Positions 8,291 through 16,612 of a stretch of DNA of 64,000 nt are shown here, in pieces. Below the pieces are notes generated by a model. The model made no database searches and had not been told where the DNA came from. It worked only from the letters and a program-made list of their open reading frames with translations. How positions within the stretch are numbered: the first letter of the stretch is position 1; every line of letters starts with the position of its first letter. The DNA comes from Actinomycetota bacterium. Its GTDB lineage: Bacteria > Actinomycetota > Thermoleophilia > Gaiellales > Gaiellaceae. The position numbers and the translations under genes are program-made. The stretch is from contig PLJC01000015.1 in assembly GCA_003139545.1 (NCBI GenBank), positions 20,599 to 84,598 of the forward strand, in the 5' to 3' direction.

Positions 8291-9169
8291 TTGACCCGCA
8301 AGTTTTTCGCCTTCGAGGCATCAGAAGACCGAGGCGGGGCGGTGGGCCGCAGCCCGTCCCGCCTCGACCTCGACGGCCTGCGAATGCACTACGTCGACGA
8401 GGGCAGCGGCCCGCCGGTGCTGCTCCTGCACGGAGAGCCGACTTCGTCCTTCCTCTGGCGCAACATCATTCCGCCGCTCGTCGCCGCCGGCTACCGCGCC
8501 GTCGCGCCCGACCTGATCGGCTTCGGGCGCTCCGACAAGCCGGAGGACATCGGCTGGTACAGCTACGACCGTCACGTCGCGTCGGTCGAGCAGCTCGTCG
8601 ACGGGCTCGGGCTGCACGGCCTCACGCTCGTCGTGCACGACTGGGGTGGCCCGATCGGCTTTCGCTTCGCCGTCGAGCACGAGGACCTCGTCGACCGGCT
8701 CGTCATCCTCGACACCGGTATCGGCGGCGGCCGGCCGCCGAGCGACGCATGGCTGCGCTTTCGCGACGTCGTCCGTCGGGCCGGCGACGCGATCGACCCG
8801 GCCCGCCTCGTCGAGGCCGGCACCGTCGGAGGGCTCACCGACGACGCCCGCGCCGCGTACGCGGAGCCGTTCCCGACGCCGGAGTCGAAGGCGGGCGTGC
8901 TCGCGTTCCCGGAGCTCGTCCCGGCCGAGCCCGATCACCCGAACACGGCGCCGATGAACCACGTGCGCGACGCGCTTCGCTCGTGGACCAAGCCGACGCT
9001 CGTCGTCTGGGGCGCGTCCGACACGGCGCTGCCGCCCACCCTTGCGTACGCGTTTGCGGAGCTCATTCCCGGCGCCGGCGAGCCGGTCGTGCTCGAGGGA
9101 GCGGGTCACTTCCTGCAGGAGGACCGCCCGGACGAATTGGCGGCGGTGATTCTCCGCTTTCTGGCCTGA
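8291..9169 (+). CDS. Alpha/beta hydrolase, haloalkane dehalogenase-like
   Basis: The 292-residue protein has the layout of haloalkane dehalogenases, which hydrolyse C-halogen bonds through an aspartate ester. Visible features are the oxyanion motif HGEPTSSFLWRN at residues 48-58, the nucleophile elbow VVHDWGG with Asp117 followed by the halide-stabilising Trp118, a candidate acid Asp244 after strand 7 (WGASDTALPP), and His273 (GAGHFLQED). Asp rather than Ser at the elbow separates it from ordinary esterases. Acid placement resembles the DhlA subgroup. The second cap tryptophan was not identified, so the activity is likely but not certain. A TTG start is used; GTG 8342 is an alternative. Confidence 0.8.
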   Translation: MTRKFFAFEASEDRGGAVGRSPSRLDLDGLRMHYVDEGSGPPVLLLHGEPTSSFLWRNIIPPLVAAGYRAVAPDLIGFGRSDKPEDIGWYSYDRHVASVEQLVDGLGLHGLTLVVHDWGGPIGFRFAVEHEDLVDRLVILDTGIGGGRPPSDAWLRFRDVVRRAGDAIDPARLVEAGTVGGLTDDARAAYAEPFPTPESKAGVLAFPELVPAEPDHPNTAPMNHVRDALRSWTKPTLVVWGASDTALPPTLAYAFAELIPGAGEPVVLEGAGHFLQEDRPDELAAVILRFLA

Positions 9170-9191
9170 TGTCTAAAGTTGACCGCAGGCG

Positions 9192-10910
9192 ATGCGCGTA
9201 CCGCGTGACTTCAGGTTGGGCGCAGGCGTCCTGGGCGTCGAGCTCGTGCTGAGCGGGGTCTACTTCCTCTTCCCGTCCACCGGACTCGTCCAGTACGTGC
9301 TGTACGAGGTCTTCGGCGGCGGGTGCGTCGTCGCGATCCTCTGGGCTGTCCGCCACTACCGGCCGAAGCCTGCGCTGCCGTGGCTCGTCTTCGCGCTCGG
9401 CACTGTGCTCTTCGTCGCCGGCGACATCGTCGTCGACGTCTATCCGAACTGGTCACAGCCGGGCCCGGCGGACTACCTCTACCTGACAGCGTATCCGCTG
9501 TTCGCCGCCACCGCGATCATGCTCGTCGTCGCGTCCGGGAGCCATCGGCGGCTCGGCGCGCTCACCGACGCGGCCATCGTCACCCTCGCTTTCGCGGTCT
9601 TCGAGTGGATCTTCGTCGCGGAGCCGACGCTCCGCATGTCCGGGCCGCTGGGCCAGCAGATCGTCGTGGGCGGGCTCTACCCACTGATGGACATCGTCCT
9701 GCTCGGCGCGTTCGCGGGCTTCTTCGTCTCGCCAGCGTGGCGCACGCCGGCATTCGCCTTCCTCGTGCTCGGCGTGGCGTCGCAGCTCATAGGCGACATC
9801 GCGAACGGCATCAACGCCGGCGCGTACTCCGCGGGTGGCAACTGGATCGACTGGCCGTGGATGGCGTCGTACATCTTCTGGACAGCCGCCGTGCTCCATC
9901 CGTCGATGCGGGAGCTATCGAAGCCGGGCACCGTTCCGGAGACGCGCGTCGGCCGCCGGCGGCTCGCTGTGCTCGCGGGCGCGCTCCTGACCGTACCCGT
10001 CGCCAGGCTCGTCGCCGACCTCGAGGGCAAGCCGGTCGGCGTCTGGGTCATTGCGTCGCTCTACGGGGCGATCGCACTGCTCGTCGTCGCGCGGATGGGC
10101 TCGATCGTCCAGTCCGTCGACCGGGTGAGACGACAGCTGGTCGAGCGGAACGTGCAGCTCGTGGAGGCCGACCGATTGAAGGACGAGTTCATCGCCCTCG
10201 TCTCGCACGACCTGCGGACGCCGCTCACGTCCATCATCGGGTACGTCGAGCTCGCGCTCGACGACGAGGGCGGAGGCCCGCTCGACGCGGAGCGTCGGCG
10301 CTACATCGAGGTGGTCGCGCGCAGCTCAGACCGCCTTCTGCGTCTCGTCGACGATCTGCTGCTCGCCGCCCGACTCCAGTCGGGCCGCTTCATCCTCAGT
10401 CTCGACGAGGCCGATCTCGAAACGGTCGCCGCCGAGGCCCTCGACGAGATGCACGCGCGCGCCGACCGGAAGGGCGTGTCGCTCTTCCTCGGCGGCGACG
10501 GTGCCGTCCGGGTCGAGTGCGACCGCCGCCGCGTGCTCCAGCTGGTCGACAATCTCATCTCGAACGCGGTGAAGTTCACGCCGGAGGGCGGCCGGGTCGA
10601 GATTCGCGTCGAGCGCACACTCTCCGGTGCCGCGCTCGAGATCCTCGACACCGGCGTCGGCATCGGTGCCGGCGAGGAGGAGCGCATCTTCGAGCGCTTC
10701 TACCGCTCGCCGAGCGCCGTCAGCGAGCAGGTTCCCGGTACAGGGCTCGGGCTCTTCATCGCGCGCGCCATCGCGGAGCGCCACGGCGGGAGCCTCGTCG
10801 CGCGACGCCGCGACGGAGGCGGGAGCGTCTTTCGGCTGGAGCTGCCGACCCACGCGGACCGCGCGAGCGAAGAAGAAGAGGCGTCGCCCGAGCAGGAGCT
10901 CGTTGCGTGA
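9192..10910 (+). CDS. Membrane sensor histidine kinase
   Basis: The 572-residue protein begins with about 300 residues of hydrophobic helices (roughly eight membrane segments; first at 10-30, LGAGVLGVELVLSGVYFLF) resembling integral sensor modules. A short coiled linker (VRRQLVERNVQLVEADRLKDEF) leads to the HisKA domain with phosphoacceptor His339 in SHDLRTPLTSIIGYVEL. The ATPase domain has N-box DNLISNAVKFTP, G1 DTGVGIG, F-box ERIFERFYRS and G2 GTGLGLFIARAIAERHGG, so it looks active. Its stop overlaps the GTG of a single-domain receiver (GTGA), which is the obvious partner. The signal is unknown. Confidence 0.93.
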   Translation: MRVPRDFRLGAGVLGVELVLSGVYFLFPSTGLVQYVLYEVFGGGCVVAILWAVRHYRPKPALPWLVFALGTVLFVAGDIVVDVYPNWSQPGPADYLYLTAYPLFAATAIMLVVASGSHRRLGALTDAAIVTLAFAVFEWIFVAEPTLRMSGPLGQQIVVGGLYPLMDIVLLGAFAGFFVSPAWRTPAFAFLVLGVASQLIGDIANGINAGAYSAGGNWIDWPWMASYIFWTAAVLHPSMRELSKPGTVPETRVGRRRLAVLAGALLTVPVARLVADLEGKPVGVWVIASLYGAIALLVVARMGSIVQSVDRVRRQLVERNVQLVEADRLKDEFIALVSHDLRTPLTSIIGYVELALDDEGGGPLDAERRRYIEVVARSSDRLLRLVDDLLLAARLQSGRFILSLDEADLETVAAEALDEMHARADRKGVSLFLGGDGAVRVECDRRRVLQLVDNLISNAVKFTPEGGRVEIRVERTLSGAALEILDTGVGIGAGEEERIFERFYRSPSAVSEQVPGTGLGLFIARAIAERHGGSLVARRRDGGGSVFRLELPTHADRASEEEEASPEQELVA

Positions 10911-11275
10911 CGAATCCGACCGTCCTCGTCGCGGAGGACGACGAAGACATCCTCCTCCTCGTCGCAACGAGATTGACGCGCGACGGCTTCGACGTCGTCA
11001 CGGCCCGGACCGGCGCCGAGGCGCTCGAGCTCGTGCGAGAGCGGCGGCCGCAGGTGGCCGTGCTCGACATCGGCATGCCGCCGCCCGACGGCCTCGAGGT
11101 CGTGCGCCGCATCCGCGCGGATCGGGAGCTCGACGGGACGCGGCTGCTCCTCCTCACTGCGAAGGCGCAGGAGTCGGACGTGCGGCGCGGCATCGAGGCG
11201 GGCGCGGACGCATACGTCAGCAAGCCGTTCTCGCCCGCGGAGCTCTCGGCCCGCGTGCGTGCGCTCCTCGCCTAG
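10907..11275 (+). CDS. Single-domain response regulator
   Basis: The 122-residue protein is only a receiver domain. The acidic pocket is EDDED at residues 10-14, the phosphoacceptor is Asp54 (VAVLDIGMPPPDG), and the conserved Thr and Lys are in LLLLTAK and YVSKPF. It has no output domain, so it should act as a CheY-like or phosphorelay protein. It overlaps the kinase gene by four bases. Its stop shares the CTAG at 11272-11275 with the convergent OmpR-type gene, so the two coding regions overlap by four bases. Confidence 0.93.
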   Translation: MTNPTVLVAEDDEDILLLVATRLTRDGFDVVTARTGAEALELVRERRPQVAVLDIGMPPPDGLEVVRRIRADRELDGTRLLLLTAKAQESDVRRGIEAGADAYVSKPFSPAELSARVRALLA

Positions 11276-11970
11276 ACGGAGGGCGCCGTGTAGCGGTAGC
11301 CGAAGCCGCGCACGGTCTCGATCGGCACGCCGTCGGGCGTGTCGGGATCGAGCTTGCGCCGCAGGTACCCGATGTAGAGCTTCACCTGGTCGCCGCCGAC
11401 GCCGTACGAGTCGCCCCATACGAGCTCGAGCAGCTGCTCGCGGCTGAGCACCTGGCGAGGGTTGCGCACGAACGTGGAGAGGAGCCGGAACTCGAGTGGC
11501 GTGAGCTGCACCTCGCGCTCGCCGACGGTGACGCGGTGCTGGCCCCAGTCGATCGTGAGGTAGCCGTCACCGTACGAGTCAGCCTCGTGCGTGCGCCCGC
11601 CGCGTGCCGCGCGGCGCAGGAGCGCCTGTACGCGCGCGATCAGCTCCTGCTTGCCGAACGGCTTGACGACGTAGTCGTCGGCTCCGGCGTGCAGCCCGCG
11701 CACGCGTTCCAGCTCGTCGGCGCGCGCGGTGAGCATGAGCACCGGCACGTCCGACATGTCGCGAATGCGGTCGAGCATCTGCCAGCCGTCGAGCTCCGGC
11801 ATCGAGACGTCGAGGATGACGAGATCGGGCCGCTGCGCGTGGAACTCGCGCAGGCCTTCGCGGCCGTCGGGAGCCTCGAAAACGATCGCGCCGGCCCGCT
11901 CGAGCAGGGTCCGGACGAGGGACCGGATGTCCTCGTCATCGTCGACGACCAGCACGCGGGCAGCGCTCAT
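11272..11970 (-). CDS. OmpR/PhoB family response regulator
   Basis: This 232-residue regulator has a receiver domain with DDDED at residues 10-14, phosphoacceptor Asp54 (DLVILDVSMPELDG) and Lys103 (YVVKPFG). A winged-helix DNA-binding domain follows from about residue 135 (LTPLEFRLLSTFVRNPRQVLSREQLL, then VKLYIGYLRRKLD and TVRGFGYRY). It lies head-on to the kinase/receiver pair and has no kinase of its own here, so it may also be served by the kinase at 9192. A TATGGA hexamer ends 6 nt before its ATG. Target genes are unknown. Confidence 0.94.
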   Translation of the reverse strand: MSAARVLVVDDDEDIRSLVRTLLERAGAIVFEAPDGREGLREFHAQRPDLVILDVSMPELDGWQMLDRIRDMSDVPVLMLTARADELERVRGLHAGADDYVVKPFGKQELIARVQALLRRAARGGRTHEADSYGDGYLTIDWGQHRVTVGEREVQLTPLEFRLLSTFVRNPRQVLSREQLLELVWGDSYGVGGDQVKLYIGYLRRKLDPDTPDGVPIETVRGFGYRYTAPSV

Positions 11971-12027
11971 ACCGAATCCATACCACGCTCAGGCGGTCTT
12001 CCCCCACCGAAGGAGCACTCTTGACTC

Positions 12028-12444
12028 GTGGCGACCATCCTGATCGTGGATCCTGATCCGGCCAACCGGTCGCTTCTTGAGCTCCTCGTCCTGCGGCTCG
12101 GTCACAAACCGATCGGCCAGCGCGAGTTGGCCGAGGGCGAGGAGCCCGATTTGATGCTGCTCGAGCCGGCTTCCGGGCCGGGTCTGCAGCTTGCACACCG
12201 ACTGCGGCAGCGGCTCCTGCGGCTGCCGATCCTCTGCGTCAGCATCGAACCGCCCAGCGAGGAAACGTCCAGCCTCGCGGCGGTCGACTACGTGATGAAG
12301 CCCTTCCGCCGGTCGACCCTCGAGCATGCGCTCGAGCGGGCTCTGATCCAGGCGCGAAACGGTCATGAGGGTCGGCCTATGGCGTCGCTTGCGACGTCAA
12401 GTGACGAGGAGACGCCGATTCAGACGTCTCCGCTCACGGCGTAG
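12028..12444 (+). CDS. Atypical receiver-like protein lacking the phosphoacceptor aspartate
   Basis: The 138-residue protein keeps the receiver outline: ILIVDPDPANRSLLELLVLRLG at the N-terminus, a strand ending DLMLLEPASG, and YVMKPFRR with Lys91. The expected phosphoacceptor Asp is replaced by Glu46 and the second acidic pocket residue is Pro, so ordinary His-Asp transfer is unlikely. It may be a constitutive mimic or a phosphorylation-independent receiver. It starts at GTG 12028, divergent from the OmpR-type gene, with AAGGAG about 12 nt upstream. The last 25 residues are Ser/Thr-rich and probably disordered. Confidence 0.7.
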   Translation: MATILIVDPDPANRSLLELLVLRLGHKPIGQRELAEGEEPDLMLLEPASGPGLQLAHRLRQRLLRLPILCVSIEPPSEETSSLAAVDYVMKPFRRSTLEHALERALIQARNGHEGRPMASLATSSDEETPIQTSPLTA

Positions 12445-12445
12445 A

Positions 12446-12471
12446 CCGGGCGCGTTCCCCCGCGCGCCCGG
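12446..12471 (+). terminator. Hairpin directly after the receiver-like gene
   Basis: Nine-base arms CCGGGCGCG and CGCGCCCGG are exact complements around an 8-nt loop, beginning one base after the TAG of the receiver-like gene. No T-tract follows, so it would be a GC-rich terminator or RNA-end protector rather than a classical intrinsic terminator. Confidence 0.5.
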
Positions 12472-12480
12472 CTTACGCCA

Positions 12481-12530
12481 CGCCTGAAAGTGCTGCGCAC
12501 TTTCAGGCGATGCGGGGTTCCGTTCTGCGC
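12481..12530 (+). repeat. Partial copy of the multi-hairpin repeat
   Basis: It opens with 13-bp perfect arms CGCCTGAAAGTGC and GCACTTTCAGGCG around TGC. The following bases CGATGCGGGGTTCCG resemble CGATGAAGGGTCCCG in the copy at 43098. After that the similarity fades, so this looks like a truncated copy, in opposite orientation to the full copy 60 bp further on. Confidence 0.6.
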
Positions 12531-12590
12531 GCGGTCGTCGAGCTCGGCGCGGCGCCTCAAGCAGTAGACCTTCTACGAAAGCCATGACCA

Positions 12591-12780
12591 AGGCCGGAGC
12601 GTAAGCCAGGCGCAGCCGGCTTACGCGCAGGCGAACCAGCGCGTGGGGACGGCGAAGCCGCCACCGCGCGCGCAGAACAAACCCTTCGCCGACACTCATA
12701 AGAGCTCGCGGGCTCCGCCCGCGAGCGCTCCCGCGAAGCGGGACCCTTCACCGGCTGAAAGTGCGCAGCACTTTCAGCCG
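12591..12780 (-). repeat. Multi-hairpin intergenic repeat, copy A
   Basis: Read on the minus strand this block matches 43098-43291. It holds consecutive hairpins with three-base loops: 12752-12780 (13-bp arms CGGCTGAAAGTGC/GCACTTTCAGCCG), 12729-12743 (TCCCGC/GCGGGA) and 12704-12726 (GCTCGCGGGC/GCCCGCGAGC), plus 12600-12625 (CGTAAGCC/GGCTTACG). The first hairpin contains the korB stop codon and may end korB transcription. The 12445-12773 gap otherwise holds no credible gene; short open frames there are by-products of the repeat. Confidence 0.8.
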
Positions 12781-13778
12781 ATCTTCCAGGTCTCGCCGCT
12801 GTGGAGCAGCGCGCCGAGGTCGCCCTCGCCGAACTTCTCCGTCGCGGCCGCGAGCTGGCCGGCCATCAGATCGTCGTAGACGGGGCGCTCGACGTCACGG
12901 AAGACGCCGACCGGTGTGCCGCCGTGCGACTCCTGCGTCACACGTGACAGCGCGAAGGCAAGGGCTGCGCCCTCGTGGTGTGCGTCGTGCACGAGCACGC
13001 CCTCGTCGTCCGCGCGGCAGATCTCGATCGAGCCGTCCGAGCGCTGCCTGAGCGCCTTCTCGGCGCCCGCGCCCCACGTGATCGGCTCGCCGTCACGCAG
13101 CGGGACGCGATTGACGCCCTCCTTGTCGTCGCGGACGAACGCGAACGCGTCGTCGTTGAAGATCGGGCAATTCTGGAAGATCTCGACGAACGCGCTGCCG
13201 CGATGCTCGGCTGCGGCGCGCAGCACGGCGGTCATTCCCGCCTTGTCCGTGTCGATGGCGCGCGCGACGAACGTCGCCTCTGCGCCGATGGCGAGCGAGA
13301 GCGGGTTGAAGGGCCAATCGAGCGAGCCCATCGGCGTCGACTTCGTCACCTTGCCGAGCTCGCTCGTCGGCGAGTACTGCCCCTTGGTCAACCCGTAGAT
13401 GCGGTTGTTGAAGAGGAGGATCTTGAAGTTGACGTTGCGGCGCAGCGCATGGATCAGGTGGTTGCCGCCGATCGAGAGCGCGTCGCCGTCGCCGGTCGCC
13501 ACCCAGACGGAGAGATCCGGCCGCGTCGTCGCGAGGCCGGTCGCGATCGCCGGCGCACGCCCGTGGATCGAGTGCATCCCGTACGTGTTCATGTAGTACG
13601 GGAAACGGGCGGCGCAGCCGATCCCCGAGACGAACACGGTGTTCTCGCGCGCAATCCCGAGCTCGGGCATGAACGACTGCATCGCGGCGAGGATGGCGTA
13701 GTCGCCGCAGCCCGGGCACCAGCGCACCTCCTGGTCGGTGCGATAGTCCTTCGCGGTCAAGTGTCCGTTCGTGCTCAC
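12774..13778 (-). CDS. korB: 2-oxoacid:ferredoxin oxidoreductase, beta subunit
   Basis: This is the thiamine-diphosphate subunit (334 residues) of the enzyme that oxidatively decarboxylates 2-oxoglutarate or another 2-oxoacid to an acyl-CoA, reducing ferredoxin. Landmarks are WCPGCGDYAILAAMQ near residue 20, SGIGCAARFPYYMNTYGMHSIHGRAPAIATG near 50, and the ThDP motif GDGDALSIGGNHLIHA followed by NNRIYGLTKGQ. The GTG start overlaps the korA stop by four bases (GTGA). In actinobacteria KorAB often serves the oxidative TCA step. The stop lies inside a strong hairpin of the intergenic repeat. Confidence 0.95.
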   Translation of the reverse strand: MSTNGHLTAKDYRTDQEVRWCPGCGDYAILAAMQSFMPELGIARENTVFVSGIGCAARFPYYMNTYGMHSIHGRAPAIATGLATTRPDLSVWVATGDGDALSIGGNHLIHALRRNVNFKILLFNNRIYGLTKGQYSPTSELGKVTKSTPMGSLDWPFNPLSLAIGAEATFVARAIDTDKAGMTAVLRAAAEHRGSAFVEIFQNCPIFNDDAFAFVRDDKEGVNRVPLRDGEPITWGAGAEKALRQRSDGSIEICRADDEGVLVHDAHHEGAALAFALSRVTQESHGGTPVGVFRDVERPVYDDLMAGQLAAATEKFGEGDLGALLHSGETWKIG

Positions 13779-15622
13779 TGGTCGACCATGGCCTCGATGG
13801 CGTCTGCGACCTCGGCCGACCGCAGCGGGATGCCGCTGACGCGGTTGTACCCGACAGCGTCGACGAGGAAATCGGCGCGCACGAGCTTCAGCAGCTGGCC
13901 GAGGTTCATCTCCGGCACGAGCACCTTGTCGTACCGTCGCAGCACCTCGCCCGTGTTGCGCGGGAACGGATTGAGATGGCGCAGGTGCGCATGCGCGACC
14001 GAGCGACCGCCGGTGCGCACACGCCGGCACGCGGCGGCGATCGGCCCGTACGTCCCGCCCCAGCCGAGCACGAGCACGCGCGCATCGCCGTCCGGGTCGT
14101 CCACCTCGAGCTCGGGGATGTCGCTTGCGATCCCCGCGACCTTCTGCGCGCGCAGGCGCGTCATCAGGTCGTGGTTGTCGGGGTCGTAGGAGATGTTGCC
14201 GGTGCGGTCGGCCTTCTCGAGGCCGCCGATGCGGTGCTCGAGCCCGGGCGTCCCGGGCACGGCCCACGGCCGCGCGAGCGTCTGCTCGTCGCGCAGGTAC
14301 GGCAGGAACTCGTCACCGTCGTTCGGCTCCGTGGCAAACGTCGTCGAGATGTCAGGCAGCGACTCCACGTCGGGCAGAAGCCACGGCTCGGAACCGTTCG
14401 CGAGGTACGCGTCCGACAGCAGATAGACGGGGGTGCGGTACTTGAGTGCGATGCGGCACGCCTCGATGGCCGCGTCGAAGCAGTCCGACGGCGACCGAGG
14501 CGCCACGACCGGCACCGGCGACTCCGAGTTCCGCCCGAACAGCACCATGAGCAGGTCGCCCTGCTCCGGCTTCGTCGGCATCCCCGTCGACGGCCCCGCG
14601 CGCTGGATGTCGCAGATGACGAGCGGCAGCTCGAGCATGATCGCGAGCCCGATCGTCTCCGCCTTCAGCACGACACCCGGCCCCGCCGACGTCGTGACGC
14701 CGAGCGAGCCGCCGAACGCGGCGCCGACGGCGGCGCCCGCAGCGGCGATCTCGTCCTCCGCCTGGAACGTACGCACGCCGAAGTTCTTGTACCCGGCGAG
14801 CTCCTCGAGGATCGCGCTCGCAGGCGTGATCGGATACGCGCCGAGGAAGAGCGGCAGCTTCGAGAGACGCGACGCGGCGACGAGGCCGAGCGACAGCGCC
14901 TGGTTGCCGGTGATGTTCCGGTACGTGCCGGGCGTGAGCTTCGCGGGCTTGATCTCGTAGGTGACCGCGAACGACTCGGTCGTCTCGCCGAACGCATAGC
15001 CGGCCTGCAGCGCCTTCACGTTCGCCTCAGCGATCTCGGGCCGCTTTGCGAACTTCTCCTCGAGGAACTCGACCGTCGGCTCGATCGGCCGCCCGTACAG
15101 CCACGACATCAGCCCGAGCGCGAACATGTTCTTCGAGCGCTCGGCCTCGCGCGGCGTGACGCCTTCGATCCCCTTCAGGGCGCCGACCGTGAGCGAGGTG
15201 AGCGGCACCGAGTGCACCTGGAACTCGCCCAGCGACTCGTCCTCGAGCGGGTTCGTCGCATACCCGGCTTTCTGCAGGTTGCGCTCGTTGAACGCATCCG
15301 AGTTGACGATCAGCGTGCCGCCCTTCGGCAGGTCCTTGATGTTCGTCTTCAGCGCCGCCGGGTTCATGGCGACGAGCACGTTCGGCGCGTCGCCGGGCGT
15401 GAGGATGTCGAAGTCGGCGAAGTGGACCTGGAACCCGGACACGCCCGGGAGCGAGCCCGCCGGAGCGCGAATCTCGGCCGGGAAATCGGGCAGCGTCGAG
15501 ATGTCGTTGCCGAGGAGCGCCGTCTCGGAGGTGAACTGCGAGCCCGTCAGCTGCATGCCGTCGCCGGAGTCGCCCGCGAAGCGGACGATCACCTGGGACA
15601 GCTGCTCAACCGGCTTGGACAC
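13775..15622 (-). CDS. korA: 2-oxoacid:ferredoxin oxidoreductase, fused gamma-alpha subunit
   Basis: The 615-residue protein joins a gamma domain (about residues 1-190, beginning VIVRFAGDSGDGMQLTGSQF) to the pyrimidine-binding alpha domain. The alpha part has GNQALSLGLVAASRLSKLPLFLGAYPITPAS, the AEDEIAAAGAAVGAAFGG region and TSAGPGVVLKAETIGLA. This fusion and length are those of actinobacterial KorA. No ferredoxin domain or additional delta gene is present. The start is GTG 15622 with GAGGG shortly upstream and a TATACC -10-like element about 20 nt upstream. It forms a two-gene operon with korB. Confidence 0.95.
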   Translation of the reverse strand: MSKPVEQLSQVIVRFAGDSGDGMQLTGSQFTSETALLGNDISTLPDFPAEIRAPAGSLPGVSGFQVHFADFDILTPGDAPNVLVAMNPAALKTNIKDLPKGGTLIVNSDAFNERNLQKAGYATNPLEDESLGEFQVHSVPLTSLTVGALKGIEGVTPREAERSKNMFALGLMSWLYGRPIEPTVEFLEEKFAKRPEIAEANVKALQAGYAFGETTESFAVTYEIKPAKLTPGTYRNITGNQALSLGLVAASRLSKLPLFLGAYPITPASAILEELAGYKNFGVRTFQAEDEIAAAGAAVGAAFGGSLGVTTSAGPGVVLKAETIGLAIMLELPLVICDIQRAGPSTGMPTKPEQGDLLMVLFGRNSESPVPVVAPRSPSDCFDAAIEACRIALKYRTPVYLLSDAYLANGSEPWLLPDVESLPDISTTFATEPNDGDEFLPYLRDEQTLARPWAVPGTPGLEHRIGGLEKADRTGNISYDPDNHDLMTRLRAQKVAGIASDIPELEVDDPDGDARVLVLGWGGTYGPIAAACRRVRTGGRSVAHAHLRHLNPFPRNTGEVLRRYDKVLVPEMNLGQLLKLVRADFLVDAVGYNRVSGIPLRSAEVADAIEAMVDQ

Positions 15623-15650
15623 GACCCTCGATCACAGGTATAGCACTGTG

Positions 15651-16127
15651 TCAGGCCTCCGCCAGAAGGGCATCGAGGTCGACGGGCTTCGTGAACATCG
15701 TCGGCTTGCCCTCGGCATCGTGCGGCCACTCGTCCTGCGGCCGGTCGTAGTACAGCTCGACGCCGTTCTCGTCCGGGTCCCGTAGGTAGAGCGCGATCGA
15801 GACGCCGTGGTCGCTCGCTCCGTCGAGCCGGATCCCGGCCTCGAGCACGCGCCGCAGCGCGTCGGCGAGCGCCTTCCGGTCGGGATAGCGAATGGCGGTG
15901 TGGTAGAGGCCGGTCGTGTTGCGCGGCGGCGGGCCTGCGCCGCGCGACTCCCACGTGTTCAAGCCGATGTGGTGGTGGTAGCCGCCGGCGGAGATGAATG
16001 CCGCCTCGTCGCCGTGCCGGGAGAACACGTCGAAGCCGAGGACGCCGACATAGAAGCCGAGCGCGCGGTCGAGGTCGGACACCTTCAGGTGGACGTGCCC
16101 GATGTCGACGCGCGGGTCGATCGCCAT
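15651..16127 (-). CDS. VOC family protein, extradiol-dioxygenase/glyoxalase fold
   Basis: The 158-residue protein begins VDIGHVHLKVSDLDRALGFYVGVLGF, with His11/His13 at the usual first metal ligand. A HHH cluster lies near residue 50, HTAIRYPDRKALADALRRV near 78, and DPDENGVELYYDR near 122 supplies the closing Glu. This layout fits vicinal-oxygen-chelate enzymes related to catechol 2,3-dioxygenase. One repeat pair is complete, so it probably works as a single-domain dimer. The reaction is unknown. TAACCT ends 7 nt before its ATG with no Shine-Dalgarno sequence, suggesting a leaderless mRNA. Confidence 0.85.
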   Translation of the reverse strand: MAIDPRVDIGHVHLKVSDLDRALGFYVGVLGFDVFSRHGDEAAFISAGGYHHHIGLNTWESRGAGPPPRNTTGLYHTAIRYPDRKALADALRRVLEAGIRLDGASDHGVSIALYLRDPDENGVELYYDRPQDEWPHDAEGKPTMFTKPVDLDALLAEA

Positions 16128-16137
16128 GCGCCCAAGG

Positions 16138-16602
16138 TTACCCCTGGGTGTGCTTCAGCTCCGACTCCTGCTGCTGCCCTTCCCGCAGCGAGAGCTTGCC
16201 GCTGCAGACCTTCGCGTTCAGCTCGTTCTCGATGCGGTCGACGTCTGCGGCCCGCGGATACGGCTCCGGCCAGAGGTTGCGCGGATCCGTCGGGTCGCCG
16301 CCGAGCTCGAGGCTGATGAGGTGGTCCTCCTGATAGTCCGACGGGCTGCCGGTCTCGCCGTACGCGCGCATCTGCTTCACCTTCAGGTCGTTCGTGTACT
16401 CGACGGGCGGGCGGACGGTCGCCGTCCAGCCGTGCACGCAGATGGTGGAGCCGACCGTCGACTGCGTGACGTCGGGGTTGAGAACGCCCGGGACGCGCGG
16501 CAGAACGGCGCCGGCCGGCGCGGTTCGGTGATGCAGGCTCAGGGCGAGCGCGAGGACGAGCAGCGCGAGCGCCGCGAGGACGAGCATCTGCCGGACGGAC
16601 AC
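16138..16602 (-). CDS. Exported or membrane-anchored HNH-like protein
   Basis: The 154-residue protein has one N-terminal hydrophobic segment (MLVLAALALLVLALALSL) and a C-terminal domain with YQEDHLISLELGGDPTDPRNLWPEPY followed by DRIENELNAKVCSGKLSLREGQQ. The DHLISLELGG...NLWPE pattern occurs in a family of small proteins that resemble the core of HNH nucleases; the catalytic activity of such proteins is not something I can confirm. I prefer GTG 16602 because TAGCCT lies exactly 7 nt upstream, a leaderless layout. A longer form from ATG 16638 would overlap the upstream gene. Extracellular nuclease or a structural role are both possible. Confidence 0.65.
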   Translation of the reverse strand: MSVRQMLVLAALALLVLALALSLHHRTAPAGAVLPRVPGVLNPDVTQSTVGSTICVHGWTATVRPPVEYTNDLKVKQMRAYGETGSPSDYQEDHLISLELGGDPTDPRNLWPEPYPRAADVDRIENELNAKVCSGKLSLREGQQQESELKHTQG

Positions 16603-16612
16603 CGGCGCGAGG

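Noticed and set aside
12557-12751. Short minus-strand frame beginning MKGPASRERSRAEPASSY, with a similar frame at 43127
   Set aside because: Both frames lie in the multi-hairpin repeat; similarity reflects the DNA repeat, one copy is interrupted by stops, and there is no ribosome site.
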